DNA of 36,694 nt from Fibrobacterota bacterium (GTDB lineage: Bacteria; Fibrobacterota; Fibrobacteria; UBA11236). Below, piece by piece: positions 15,877 through 25,346 of the stretch (position 1 is the stretch's first letter; each line of letters starts with the position of its first letter). The stretch covers positions 1-36,694 of the forward strand of contig JAHFCH010000043.1 in the NCBI GenBank assembly GCA_023249635.1. The letters run 5' to 3'. A program made the position numbers and the translations under genes. The notes under the pieces were generated by a model, which did not search any database, was not told the origin of the DNA, and saw only the letters and a list, made by a program, of their open reading frames with translations.

Positions 15877-16770
15877 TTTCGGGGGCGGCGTGGGATGCGG
15901 GGTCAGGAAGAGCGCCTGATCCCAGGCATGCCCCCCATTCGGATCCGCGAAGAATTTCCTGCCGGTCGCGGCGGGATCCAACAACGAGAAATGCAGGTCG
16001 CCTTCGTGGATCAGGAAGGCGCGCCCGCCGTGCATCATCATCTGCACAGGCGGTACGGGAACGTTCTGGCCGATGGCCAGGTGACGATCCGCGCCGCTGG
16101 GGAAATCGCCGCCCAAGGGTTCTCCGGGCAGGTGTTTGCCGGGGTCGGCGGGATCGTACGGATGGGAATGGATGACGAAGTCGGGGCGCGACCCGGTCGA
16201 GGGGACGGGAATGGTGGCGCCATCGCGGAATGAGAAGGCGGTGCGGACCGCGTCCAGCTTGCCGGTCTCGATGTCCGTGGCCTTGGAATAGGTGGCGATG
16301 AATTCCCCCAGCCGGGGGTTCTGCCTGCCTTGGGTAGCCTGGGTTGCCTCGCGCATGGCCGCAGAGAAGTCTTCCATCACCTGGCGTTCCAAATCCGACG
16401 GCGGCCGCACCAGGAGCGGCTTATAGGATAGGCGGCCTTGTACTTCGCCTGGACCTACTTCCATGATCAGATGCGAGAGGGGCGTACGCTCCTTGTCGAA
16501 CTTGGTTTCGATGTCGCCATCGTCGCCTTGGCGTTTCACGCTGCGGACATGCGGGGGAACGTCTGCTCCCGGTTGCGTAAGGTCCCAACCTTTGGGCCGG
16601 TTGGAGAGGGAGACGGAGGAGTTCTCTTCCTGGGCCTGATAGCTATAGCGCCGGGCGGTGTCCCATTTCACTTCGATGACAGGTTTGGGTATGGGCTTTG
16701 CCGACGGAGCTGGCGTTTCCGGGGTACGGGCGCGTCGTAGGGCTTGGCGCAAGGGATCGAGGCCGCGCAT
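15868..16770 (-). CDS. JAMM/MPN-like putative metalloprotease, copy B
   Basis: From the ATG at 16770 this is a 300-residue protein without a signal peptide. The probable JAMM zinc site is Glu156 (GEFIATY), His201/His203 (VIHSHPYDP) and Ser225/Asp228 (FPSGAD). The Glu-to-His distance of 45 residues is usual for JAMM domains, but the His-x-His to Asp spacing is x24 instead of the canonical x10. Before it is a conserved module IEVKWDTARRYSYQAQEE, and after it VQMMMHGGRAFLIHEGDLHFSLLDP. The same blocks occur in the same order in the upstream neighbour, so the two arose by duplication. A TTG at 16776 would overlap the neighbour's stop (TTGA); the ATG leaves a 2-base gap. Substrate and role are unknown. 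Its end overlaps the end of valS by 9 bases. Confidence 0.7.
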   Translation of the reverse strand: MRGLDPLRQALRRARTPETPAPSAKPIPKPVIEVKWDTARRYSYQAQEENSSVSLSNRPKGWDLTQPGADVPPHVRSVKRQGDDGDIETKFDKERTPLSHLIMEVGPGEVQGRLSYKPLLVRPPSDLERQVMEDFSAAMREATQATQGRQNPRLGEFIATYSKATDIETGKLDAVRTAFSFRDGATIPVPSTGSRPDFVIHSHPYDPADPGKHLPGEPLGGDFPSGADRHLAIGQNVPVPPVQMMMHGGRAFLIHEGDLHFSLLDPAATGRKFFADPNGGHAWDQALFLTPHPTPPPKLP

Positions 16771-16772
16771 GC

Positions 16773-17933
16773 TCAATGGCCTTCGTAGATGGCGGTGGTC
16801 GAGGCCGCATCGTCATCGACGGGCTTGGTCTTGCCGTAGCCTGCGGCTCCTGGCGCGGAAACTTCCGGGGACTCAGGCGAATCGGGACGGATCTGCGAGA
16901 CGGGGGTGGAGGGCCGATTGGCGGGCGAGAAGTACAAGCCATCGTCCCAGCCCACGCCTTGGGCGCGATCGGCGAGATGCAGGGTTTCCCCCGCCGCGGG
17001 ATCGAGCAGGGAGAAATGCAGGTCGTCCCCATGGGTGTGATACACTTGGCCGCCGTGCATCAGCATTTCCCGGGCGGGAGCTTGCCCGCCTTTCCCGATC
17101 ATGCGGGCCATCAGGCGGTCTTGTCCGCTGGGATAGGCGCCGCCCAGGGGATCCGTCACGCCCGCGCTCATGGGATGCTTGGGATCGTAGGGATGGGAAT
17201 GGATGACGTAGTCGTGCGGGGCGCCCTTATCGGGAACGTCGATGGAATGGGCTGCGTTGTAACGGAAGTTGGTGCGCTCCAATGTGCTCGCGCCGGTATC
17301 CTTGTCGGTGACGCGGGCATAAGTGGCGATGAATTCCCCATGCCGCGGCCCGCGCTTGCCCTGGGACAGCCGGGAATACTGGTGCACCGATTTGGCGAAG
17401 TCCTGCATCACGTGCAGTTCCTCGTCGCTGGGGCGCCGGGATTGGACGGGAAGATAGGTTAGGCGGGCCTGCACCGCGGTGGCGCCGAACTCGGATAGGT
17501 AATGCTTGAGCTCGTCCTTGCGGCGCAGCACGCCGTCGCCGGGGCCGTCGGCATGATCCCCGCCCATTTCGCGGGCCACCGATTCGATGCGTTTGGGTCG
17601 CCGCTCGATACCATGGTAAGACTTCATGCCTTGGGGATGATCGAGCAGGGAATGGCCAGCGGGATGTTCGTCGGCCTGGTAGCTGTAGGCCCGGGCGGTA
17701 CGCCATCTCACTTCGATTGGCTTACCGCCTACGGTGACGGGGGCTTCCTTCGCGGCCTTGGTTGCGGACGCGGCGGCACCGGATTCCGATGCGCCGGGCG
17801 CCGAAGCCGGGGTCGCCGCGGGCTTGGGCGCGCGCGAGCCGGAGGCGCCGGCAGAAAAGGGAGGCAGTGCGGGCATGGCAATAAGATAAGCCGACGCCTC
17901 CACGGAAGGAGGCGTGCGGAAGGGCGGAATCAC
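16773..17933 (-). CDS. JAMM/MPN-like putative metalloprotease, copy A
   Basis: This is a 386-residue protein from the GTG at 17933; an ATG at 17876 would give 367 residues, and neither has a good ribosome site. Residues 20-75 are an Ala/Pro/Ser-rich low-complexity region, not a signal peptide. Next comes the module shared with copy B (KPIEVRWRTARAYSYQADEH), then the JAMM-like site: Glu200 (GEFIATY), His245/His247 (VIHSHPYDP), Ser269/Asp272 (YPSGQD), with the same 45- and 24-residue spacings as in copy B. The tail after DLHFSLLDPA is about 80 residues and ends in a Ser/Asp/Ala-rich stretch. JAMM proteins cut isopeptide or peptide bonds, and JAB-type domains also occur as toxin domains in polymorphic toxins. 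No secretion marker or immunity gene is evident here. Confidence 0.7.
   Translation of the reverse strand: MIPPFRTPPSVEASAYLIAMPALPPFSAGASGSRAPKPAATPASAPGASESGAAASATKAAKEAPVTVGGKPIEVRWRTARAYSYQADEHPAGHSLLDHPQGMKSYHGIERRPKRIESVAREMGGDHADGPGDGVLRRKDELKHYLSEFGATAVQARLTYLPVQSRRPSDEELHVMQDFAKSVHQYSRLSQGKRGPRHGEFIATYARVTDKDTGASTLERTNFRYNAAHSIDVPDKGAPHDYVIHSHPYDPKHPMSAGVTDPLGGAYPSGQDRLMARMIGKGGQAPAREMLMHGGQVYHTHGDDLHFSLLDPAAGETLHLADRAQGVGWDDGLYFSPANRPSTPVSQIRPDSPESPEVSAPGAAGYGKTKPVDDDAASTTAIYEGH
17894..17915. other. 8-bp hairpin near the start of JAMM copy A
   Basis: ACGCCTCC (17894-17901) pairs perfectly with GGAGGCGT (17908-17915) around a 6-base loop. In the minus-strand message it lies between the two possible starts (17933 and 17876) and locks up the only GGAGG in the region. 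It might affect start choice. Confidence 0.4.
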
Positions 17934-18010
17934 GGCCTGGTTACACCCGCCGTTCGAGGGAACGCTGTTACCCTAGGGCCAGGGGGTGCGGCTGGCGACT
18001 GATCCCCCGT

Positions 18011-18057
18011 TGTAATGTCATTGTTATGGCGTTGGTTGTAATGACAATGACATTACA
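18011..18057. promoter_or_regulatory. 17-bp inverted repeat, likely operator or hairpin
   Basis: TGTAATGTCATTGTTAT (18011-18027) faces ATGACAATGACATTACA (18041-18057): 16 of 17 positions pair, with a 13-base spacer. The right half also has its own internal symmetry, TGTAATG (18037-18043) facing CATTACA (18051-18057) with a 7-base spacer, so the 7-mer occurs three times. It is AT-rich in a very GC-rich stretch, and it lies upstream of the JAMM-like pair and downstream of the glycoside hydrolase. It may bind a repressor for the pair; as a terminator it lacks a T run. Confidence 0.55.
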
Positions 18058-18111
18058 CCCGGGGACTTGGCCTCGGGGGAGGTGGCGCTACGGGGGACGG
18101 CGCTTCGGAGA

Positions 18112-18171
18112 GGCAGCGCCCCGGGCCCCAGGCGGCAGCGCCCCGGGCCCCAGGCGGCAGCACCCCGGGCC
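18112..18171 (+). repeat. 22-bp GC-rich tandem repeat, about 2.7 copies
   Basis: A 22-base unit beginning GGCAGCGCCCCGGGCCCC is repeated exactly at 18112-18133 and 18134-18155; a partial third copy with one change runs to 18171. Each unit contains CCCGGG and a GCCCGGGGC-type palindrome, so the RNA can fold strongly. It begins 4 bases past the stop of the minus-strand glycoside hydrolase, in its 3' untranslated region. Confidence 0.8.
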
Positions 18172-18175
18172 GGAT

Positions 18176-20299
18176 TCAGCGGGGGGAAAGGAGGACAGTG
18201 CGGGTGACCGCGCGTTCGCCGACCGAGACCTTGAGGTAATGGAGGCCGGAACGGTGGGACGGCAGCTGCAGGACCCGGGAGACGCCCGCCGCGGCCGATA
18301 GATCCAGGGAGCCTTGCGCCAAGGCGCGGCCCGAGGCGTCGGCCAGCAGATAGCGGACGGGGGCCGCGGTGCGGAAGCCCGCCGAAACCGTAAGCCGATC
18401 GGAGGCGGGATCGAAGGCCACCCGGAAACCCTGGGGCAATTCGCGGCGCGCGGCCGCGACCACCGGGGTCTTGTCCGCGAACCACAGGGCCATGTCGCCG
18501 TAGGCGGCCAGGGTCGGCACCGCAACCGTCATGGTACCCCCGGATGCCGTAATGGTCGCCGGGGTCCCGAAGCCGCCCTTCCAATTGTCGAAGCTGCGCC
18601 ATTCGTAGGCCACGTTGGCGGCCCCGGTGACCTTGACCTGGAAATTGGTCTGGGCCGAAGCGTTCTTGTTGTTGAGCCAGACGAACATGCCGCGATCCGA
18701 CTTCAGGGCGCGCACCTCCACGTTACCGGGAGCGGTGGCGTCCACGTTGGCGATGGCCTGGGTCCCCTCCAGGACTTTGTCCATGAACTCGCGGGCATGC
18801 AGGAAATGGAAATAATGCCCGTTGTCGGCGTGGAAATCCCACCACCAGGTGAGCGGGGTGATGGGGGTGTTCATGAACATGCCGCGCCAGATTCCCATAT
18901 GCACCTCCTTGCCGTACTCGGCCGGGGTATGCTGGGTCACGCCGCGGTAGTCCAGGGAGAATTCCCCCGACACGAAGGGCTTATTGTATTTGGCGTACTG
19001 GGTCTGGAAACCGATCAGCTGATCCATGCTTCCGTAGATGTGGCGTTGGGTGAAGTCCATGTTCTTGAGGCTCCACAAATCGCTGAAGTCGCTATGCGAG
19101 AGGCTGGTGGTGACGATGTGGTTGTACGGGTCGATGCTGCGCAGGTACGAGGCCATGTAATTGTGCCAGGCCGCGATGTCGGCGGTGGGAACCTTCTCGG
19201 TGATGTTGGCCCAATCCACCTCGTTGAAGAATTCCCATACCGCGACGTACGGGCTGTAACCCCAACGCGCCACCGTGTAGCGCAGGCGGTTCTTGTAGAT
19301 GTCGCGCGCCTTCTGGCCGTTGAAGAAATCCAAGGGCCCATTGCAAGGTCCGCCCTTGTAGGTTCCGTACGGGTTCTTCTGCCATTTGATCTCGCCGCTC
19401 CAGCCGTCCACGCCCGTCTGATACTCGATCACCGGATCCAGGGTCGGCATCATGTACAGGCCGCTGGCCTCGGCCAGGTTCATGGTCTTGTCCAGGCGGT
19501 TGGCGGTGTCCTGCTGGTACCAGCCCGCCTTGCCCGTGCCTTGTTCCAGATAGAACGAGCCCGGACCCTTCCAGGTGCGCACGAAGTTGGCGCCGTTCTG
19601 CTTGAGCAGGGCGAACATGACCTCGAAGGTGTACTTGCCTCCTTCCCAGCCGAAATTCTCGCCTACGCCGCGGAAGGGTTTGCCCGAGTCGAAACGGAAA
19701 TGGAAGAACGACCCCGTGCTGTCCATGTGCAGGAAGCCGTCCAGGTTGGAAGGATTAACGGTCAGGCTCTGTTCCGCCGAGGTGGAAGTCTCCCCGGCTT
19801 TAAGGCAGGTGATCTTATAGGTATAGGCGCCCACTTCGCGCGGGGTCCAGCGCGCCTCCCAGGTTGACGATGCCGTGGTCCCTCCCTTCCAGAAGCAGGG
19901 TACGGTGATGGACTTGCCCGTAGGCGAAGTCGCCACCAGGTCGACCTTCACGTCGGTCTGATCAAATGGGTTGGAGTAATTGACGGCCATGGTGATGGTC
20001 GCGAAGAGAGGCTTATAGCGATCGACCGCGGCCGAAGCGGGCTTCACTTCGATGGCGATGGCGCTGGCTGCCGAGGCCTTACGCAAAGCTGGAATGGGCT
20101 GCGCCAGGGGTTCCACCGGGGTTACCGGGGTGGGCGGCAGTTCCGGGCCGGCCACGGGCGCGGGCTTGCCGTATTTCTCCGAGCCATCGGGATAAAGGCG
20201 GTCGGAGCCGTCCTGGGCGCGCGTGCCAGCAGCCAGGGAAAGTACGCATACGATGGAAAGGGCACCAAAGCGGAAAAACCGCCCACCTAGAAATCGCAT
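18176..20299 (-). CDS. secreted DUF5060 / GH5-like glycoside hydrolase with C-terminal sorting-like domain
   Basis: This is a 707-residue protein. The ATG at 20299 has GGGGAG 7 bases upstream and is followed by a signal peptide ending in TRAQ; the longer frame to 20440 is rejected. A Pro-rich spacer (about 40-75) leads to a beta-sandwich of DUF5060 type (ATITMAVNYSNPFDQTDVKVDLVATS ... WTPREVGAYTYKITC), then a TIM-barrel catalytic domain. VWEFFNEVDW gives the probable acid/base Glu360, and KPFVSGEFSLDY the probable nucleophile Glu446. Such DUF5060 proteins are often beta-glucanases, mannanases or agarases; the substrate is unknown. The last 80 residues (YLLADASGRALAQGS ... SGLHYLKVSV) look like a C-terminal sorting domain. 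A subtilase gene precedes it on the same strand by 184 bases. Confidence 0.85.
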   Translation of the reverse strand: MRFLGGRFFRFGALSIVCVLSLAAGTRAQDGSDRLYPDGSEKYGKPAPVAGPELPPTPVTPVEPLAQPIPALRKASAASAIAIEVKPASAAVDRYKPLFATITMAVNYSNPFDQTDVKVDLVATSPTGKSITVPCFWKGGTTASSTWEARWTPREVGAYTYKITCLKAGETSTSAEQSLTVNPSNLDGFLHMDSTGSFFHFRFDSGKPFRGVGENFGWEGGKYTFEVMFALLKQNGANFVRTWKGPGSFYLEQGTGKAGWYQQDTANRLDKTMNLAEASGLYMMPTLDPVIEYQTGVDGWSGEIKWQKNPYGTYKGGPCNGPLDFFNGQKARDIYKNRLRYTVARWGYSPYVAVWEFFNEVDWANITEKVPTADIAAWHNYMASYLRSIDPYNHIVTTSLSHSDFSDLWSLKNMDFTQRHIYGSMDQLIGFQTQYAKYNKPFVSGEFSLDYRGVTQHTPAEYGKEVHMGIWRGMFMNTPITPLTWWWDFHADNGHYFHFLHAREFMDKVLEGTQAIANVDATAPGNVEVRALKSDRGMFVWLNNKNASAQTNFQVKVTGAANVAYEWRSFDNWKGGFGTPATITASGGTMTVAVPTLAAYGDMALWFADKTPVVAAARRELPQGFRVAFDPASDRLTVSAGFRTAAPVRYLLADASGRALAQGSLDLSAAAGVSRVLQLPSHRSGLHYLKVSVGERAVTRTVLLSPR

Positions 20300-20483
20300 C
20301 AAAAAGCTCCCCTCAGGCCCCCACCCGATCGGGACTAAAATATCGCGACCGCGGCGATCCGCGATTAGAGGATCAACCCGGAAAATGGAAACCGCTTGCT
20401 GGTTGAAAGCGTACGGGGATGGGGACGCAAATACCGCCAACGGGGAAGCTTAGGGTATCCGAACGGCTAGGGGGTTCGGGAGG

Positions 20484-22127
20484 CTACGGAATGCGGGCTA
20501 TGTAAACGCCGGATTGCAGGAACCGCTTCGGCTCCACGTAGAGCAAAGGACCCGCGACGCGCACGGTAACCGGTATGCTGCGGCCCGAGGGATCGAGCAA
20601 TTGCAGCTTCGGCTTGGCCGCGCCCGGATCCCAGCCCATCACGATGGGCGCCCCGTTGCCGGAATGATACAGGGACATGATGCGCGACCGCACCAGCGGG
20701 CCATCAATGGGCAGTCCCAGGGCGCGGGCGGCCGCGGCCGCGTCTACCAGACCATGTCCCACTTCCCCGTCCGGATCGCCGTAGTGATCCGCGGTGCGTA
20801 TCAGGGCTTGGCGTATCTCTTCCGCGCCGGCGTCCGGGAAAATCTGCCGCAGCAGAACCGCTACGCCCGCGACGGCCGGGGCGGCGAAACTCGTCCCGGC
20901 GTAATTGGCGATACCCCCATCGCTACGGGAAGGATCGGCCACGGCCACCGTGCAGGTGTTGATTCCCATGGACACCACGTCGGGCTTTACGCGCCCGTCG
21001 GCGGCCGGACCCGTGCAGGAATAGCCGCAATGCCGGCGCAGGCGATCTTCGATGCCCACCGAGAGCACGCTGTCGGCGTCGGCGGGAGCGGTGAGGGAGG
21101 GCAGCACGGGCGTGGAATCGGGCAGGTTTCCCATGGCGATGGAAACCAGCACGTTACGGCGAGCGGCTCCAAGTGCGGCCAAGGAAGAAGGCCGGGTGCG
21201 CCCGTCGAATTGCGAATAAGGGAGATCGGGATCGCTATCGTATTCGTAGCGGTAGCCCAGGCTGATGTTGATCACCTGCGCCCCCGAATCCACCGCCCTT
21301 TCGATGGCCGCCGCCACGTAATCCTCTTCCACGTAGAGCTCGCTGTCGTTGATCTCGGCGCGGTAAAGCAGGAATTCCGCCTGCGGGGCCGCGCCCACGT
21401 ACGTACCAGGCAGGTTACCCCCGATCAGGGACATGCATTCCGCCCCGTGGCTGCTCGCGAATACTTCGTCCACCGCTTGTTCCTGGTGCCCGGCGAAATC
21501 GTATTGATCGCGGATGCGGGTTTTCATGTCCGCGAAGAGGGGGCTGCCCAGATGGAAATCCGCGTCGATGACGGCCACCCGCACTCCCTGCCCCGGCAGC
21601 TTGCCGGATGCGGCCAACCATGCATGCAGCTTGGAAACCTTGAGGCTATCGTGCAGGGGACGAGCGGCGCCATAATCCAGGCTGTCACCGCGCGCACCGG
21701 CGGAAGGCTTACCGAAGGGACGCCAAGCGAAAGGCCGGAAGGGCAGCGGCGCGGGACGGGCCCGACGCGGCATGATCTCCACTCCCGAAACGCAAGCCAG
21801 GGACCGCAAGGCGGGTACCCGGTTTTCCTCGATCCAGCCGGAAACCCGGTTCTGCCATTTCAGCCCGGCCTGGCGATCGAATCCGGCCCGGCCCAAGGCT
21901 TCGAGATAAGGGGCGTACAGGGGAAGGTTTTCCAGGGTTCGCGCACGGGTGGCCTCAGGGGAACCCGGCCCGGCGGGCGCAGCCTGCATGGCCGGGCCCT
22001 TGTCCTTGAGCGACACCCAGACCTTGATGGGGCCCGCGGCCGCCAGGGCCGCCAACAACAGTGGAAGCACGAGGGCGGGGCCCACGGCGATCCCGGGAAG
22101 CTTAGGGCAGGGAGACAGGATAGGCAA
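20484..22127 (-). CDS. secreted subtilisin-family (S8) serine protease
   Basis: This is a 547-residue protein. The catalytic triad is complete: Asp188 (VAVIDADF), His227 (SSHGAECMSL) and Ser413 (YAGTSFAAPAVAG). Residues 1-33 are a signal peptide (LVLPLLLAALAAAG), and about 35-170 are likely a propeptide. The C-terminal 90 residues (LQLLDPSGRSIPV ... LQSGVYIARIP) have the same sorting-domain-like pattern as the neighbouring glycoside hydrolase. The TTG at 22127 is preceded by GGAGG with only 2 bases between. It is kept because a TATAAT at 22149-22144 would start the message about 10 bases upstream, and no ATG lies before the signal peptide. A GTG 14 codons later is the alternative. Confidence 0.88.
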   Translation of the reverse strand: MPILSPCPKLPGIAVGPALVLPLLLAALAAAGPIKVWVSLKDKGPAMQAAPAGPGSPEATRARTLENLPLYAPYLEALGRAGFDRQAGLKWQNRVSGWIEENRVPALRSLACVSGVEIMPRRARPAPLPFRPFAWRPFGKPSAGARGDSLDYGAARPLHDSLKVSKLHAWLAASGKLPGQGVRVAVIDADFHLGSPLFADMKTRIRDQYDFAGHQEQAVDEVFASSHGAECMSLIGGNLPGTYVGAAPQAEFLLYRAEINDSELYVEEDYVAAAIERAVDSGAQVINISLGYRYEYDSDPDLPYSQFDGRTRPSSLAALGAARRNVLVSIAMGNLPDSTPVLPSLTAPADADSVLSVGIEDRLRRHCGYSCTGPAADGRVKPDVVSMGINTCTVAVADPSRSDGGIANYAGTSFAAPAVAGVAVLLRQIFPDAGAEEIRQALIRTADHYGDPDGEVGHGLVDAAAAARALGLPIDGPLVRSRIMSLYHSGNGAPIVMGWDPGAAKPKLQLLDPSGRSIPVTVRVAGPLLYVEPKRFLQSGVYIARIP

Positions 22128-22143
22128 TTCCTCCGAGGCGGTT

Positions 22144-22149
22144 ATTATA
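22144..22149 (-). promoter_or_regulatory. -10 box for the S8 protease gene
   Basis: A perfect TATAAT on the minus strand puts +1 near 22137 and gives a message starting a few bases before GGAGG and the TTG start. No good -35 is visible 16-18 bases upstream, so an activator or another feature may be needed. Confidence 0.45.
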
Positions 22150-22205
22150 TTAGCAACAACAACCCATTGGAGGCCACGGGGTTACCGCGGCACCGACATT
22201 AAGAC

Positions 22206-22215
22206 GTTAGCTAAC
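22206..22215. promoter_or_regulatory. perfect palindrome upstream of trpE
   Basis: GTTAGCTAAC is a perfect 10-bp palindrome 15 bases before the trpE start. It lies between two copies of AGACGTT (22202-22208, overlapping its first bases, and 22218-22224). It could be an operator. I see no Trp-rich leader peptide and no attenuator in the 103-base gap. Confidence 0.35.
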
Positions 22216-22230
22216 TCAGACGTTGGATAA

Positions 22231-23688
<1,458 letters not shown>

Positions 23689-23692
23689 AGCC

Positions 23693-24301
23693 ATGATCCT
23701 CATCATCGACAATTACGACAGCTTCACCTTCAACCTGATGCAGTACATCGGGGAGCTGAATCCGGACCTGAAGGTGGTCCGCAACGACGGCGTTACCGTG
23801 GCCGAGGCCATCGCCCTCAAGCCCACCCACATCGTGGTCTCCCCCGGTCCCTGCACCCCGTCCGAGGCCGGCATCTCCGTGGAGCTGATCCGTAACGCGC
23901 CGGTTTCCATCCCCCTGTTGGGGGTATGCCTGGGCCATCAGGCCATGGGCGAAGCCTTCGGCGGCAAGGTAGTGCGGGCCCCCGCCCCCATGCACGGTAA
24001 GCTATCCACCATTGAATGCAATGGCCAGGGCCTATTCCAGGGGTTGCCCAAGGCCTTCCAGGCGACGCGCTACCATTCCCTCATCGTCGAGAAGGCCGGA
24101 CTGCCCGCCGAGCTCGAGATCACGGCCACCTGCAACGACGCAGCCGCCGACGCCGAAGGCAAAGGCCCGCTCATCATGGCCATGCGCCACAAGACGCGGC
24201 CCATCCACGGCGTCCAGTTCCATCCCGAATCCATCCTCACCGAGCACGGCAAGACCATGATCAAGAATTTCCTGACCCTGAAAGGCCAAGGCCATCCATG
24301 A
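23693..24301 (+). CDS. trpG: anthranilate synthase component II (glutamine amidotransferase)
   Basis: This is a 202-residue class I glutamine amidotransferase. DNYDSFTFNL marks the start, the nucleophile is Cys79 in GVCLGHQ, and His177/Glu179 in GVQFHPES complete the triad. It releases ammonia from glutamine for TrpE, and may also serve PabB. It starts 4 bases after trpE stops, and its own stop lies within the ATGA overlap with trpD. Confidence 0.95.
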   Translation: MILIIDNYDSFTFNLMQYIGELNPDLKVVRNDGVTVAEAIALKPTHIVVSPGPCTPSEAGISVELIRNAPVSIPLLGVCLGHQAMGEAFGGKVVRAPAPMHGKLSTIECNGQGLFQGLPKAFQATRYHSLIVEKAGLPAELEITATCNDAAADAEGKGPLIMAMRHKTRPIHGVQFHPESILTEHGKTMIKNFLTLKGQGHP

Positions 24302-25320
24302 TCGCCTCCCTGCTCGGCAAACTCATCAAAGGCGAGAGCCTCACCTTCACGGAAATGCAAGCCGCCATGGGCGGCATCCTGGAAGGCCAGTGGACGCCCG
24401 CGCAGATCGCGGGATTCCTGGTGGCCTTGCGCATCAAAGGCGAGACGGCATCCGAGATCGCCGCGGCGGTAAGCGCCTTGCGGGAGAAGGCGACGCTGGT
24501 GCCGACCTCGGCCAAGCCCCTGATCGATACCTGCGGCACCGGCGGCGATCATAGCGGCACCTTCAACATCTCCACGGCCGCGGCCATCGTGGCGGCGGGC
24601 GGCGGAGTGGCGGCGGCCAAGCACGGCAACCGCGCCATCAGCAGCGCATGCGGCAGCGCCAACGTCCTGGAAGCCCTAGGCGTGCGGCTCGATCTGACCC
24701 CGGAGCAGGTGGGCGAATGCGTGGACAAATGCCGCATCGGCTTCCTGTTCGCGCCCAAGCTGCACGGCTCCTTCAAGCACGTGGCCCCGGTGCGCACCGA
24801 ATTGGGCCAACGTACCATTTTCAATCTGCTCGGCCCCATGCTCAACCCGGCCCGGGCCAAGCGCCAATTGATCGGCGTTTATGATCTAAACCTTACCCGC
24901 ATCCTGGCCGAAGTGCTTTCCGAGCTGCGCTCCGAGCACGTGATGGTGGTGGCCGGCACCGATGGGCTGGACGAGATCAGCATGGCAGCCCCCACCAAGG
25001 TGGCCGAACTCAAGAACGGCGAAATCCTCGAATACATCCTCAACCCCCAGGACCTCGGTTTCTCCCTGTGCTCGCTGGCCGATCTCAAGGGCGGGGATGC
25101 CACCGTCAACGCCGCCATCATCCGTGGTGTTTTGGAAGGCAAGCCGGGCCCGGCCCTGGACATCGTTCTCATCAACGCCGGCGCGGCCCTTTATGTCGGC
25201 GGCCTGTCCCCGGACCTCCAGGGCGGCGTGGCCCTGGCCCGCAAGTCGATCGAGTCCGGCGCGGCCCGCAAGACCCTGGAAGCCTGGATTTCCCTATCGC
25301 GCAGCTTCCCCGCCGTGTGA
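24298..25320 (+). CDS. trpD: anthranilate phosphoribosyltransferase
   Basis: This is a 340-residue protein. DTCGTGGDHSGTFNIST is the PRPP-binding glycine-rich loop, AKHGNRAISS and RTIFNLLGPMLNPA are family motifs, and GTDGLDEIS is the second phosphate/metal region. It joins anthranilate to PRPP. The ATG at 24298 overlaps the trpG stop by 4 bases, so the pair is coupled. It is followed after 26 bases by trpC. Confidence 0.96.
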   Translation: MIASLLGKLIKGESLTFTEMQAAMGGILEGQWTPAQIAGFLVALRIKGETASEIAAAVSALREKATLVPTSAKPLIDTCGTGGDHSGTFNISTAAAIVAAGGGVAAAKHGNRAISSACGSANVLEALGVRLDLTPEQVGECVDKCRIGFLFAPKLHGSFKHVAPVRTELGQRTIFNLLGPMLNPARAKRQLIGVYDLNLTRILAEVLSELRSEHVMVVAGTDGLDEISMAAPTKVAELKNGEILEYILNPQDLGFSLCSLADLKGGDATVNAAIIRGVLEGKPGPALDIVLINAGAALYVGGLSPDLQGGVALARKSIESGAARKTLEAWISLSRSFPAV

Positions 25321-25346
25321 TAAAATAGCCGTAACAGGCGTGTAAC

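Noticed and set aside
10894-17933. ThiS together with the JAMM-like pair as a bacterial ubiquitin-like system
   Set aside because: The genes are 5 kb apart with valS and a lipoprotein gene between, there is no E1-like enzyme, and the ThiS ending GGG needs no processing. Proximity alone does not support a link.
18011-18171. CRISPR array
   Set aside because: Repeats are adjacent or inverted without spacers of constant length, and no cas gene is near.
18314-19867. 517-codon plus-strand open frame over the DUF5060 hydrolase
   Set aside because: Antisense shadow of a gene with signal peptide and catalytic glutamates.
20514-22202. 562-codon plus-strand open frame over the S8 protease
   Set aside because: Antisense shadow; the opposite strand has the full subtilisin triad.
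22128-22230. Tryptophan attenuator or leader peptide before trpE
   Set aside because: No short open frame with clustered TGG codons and no terminator/antiterminator pair is present.
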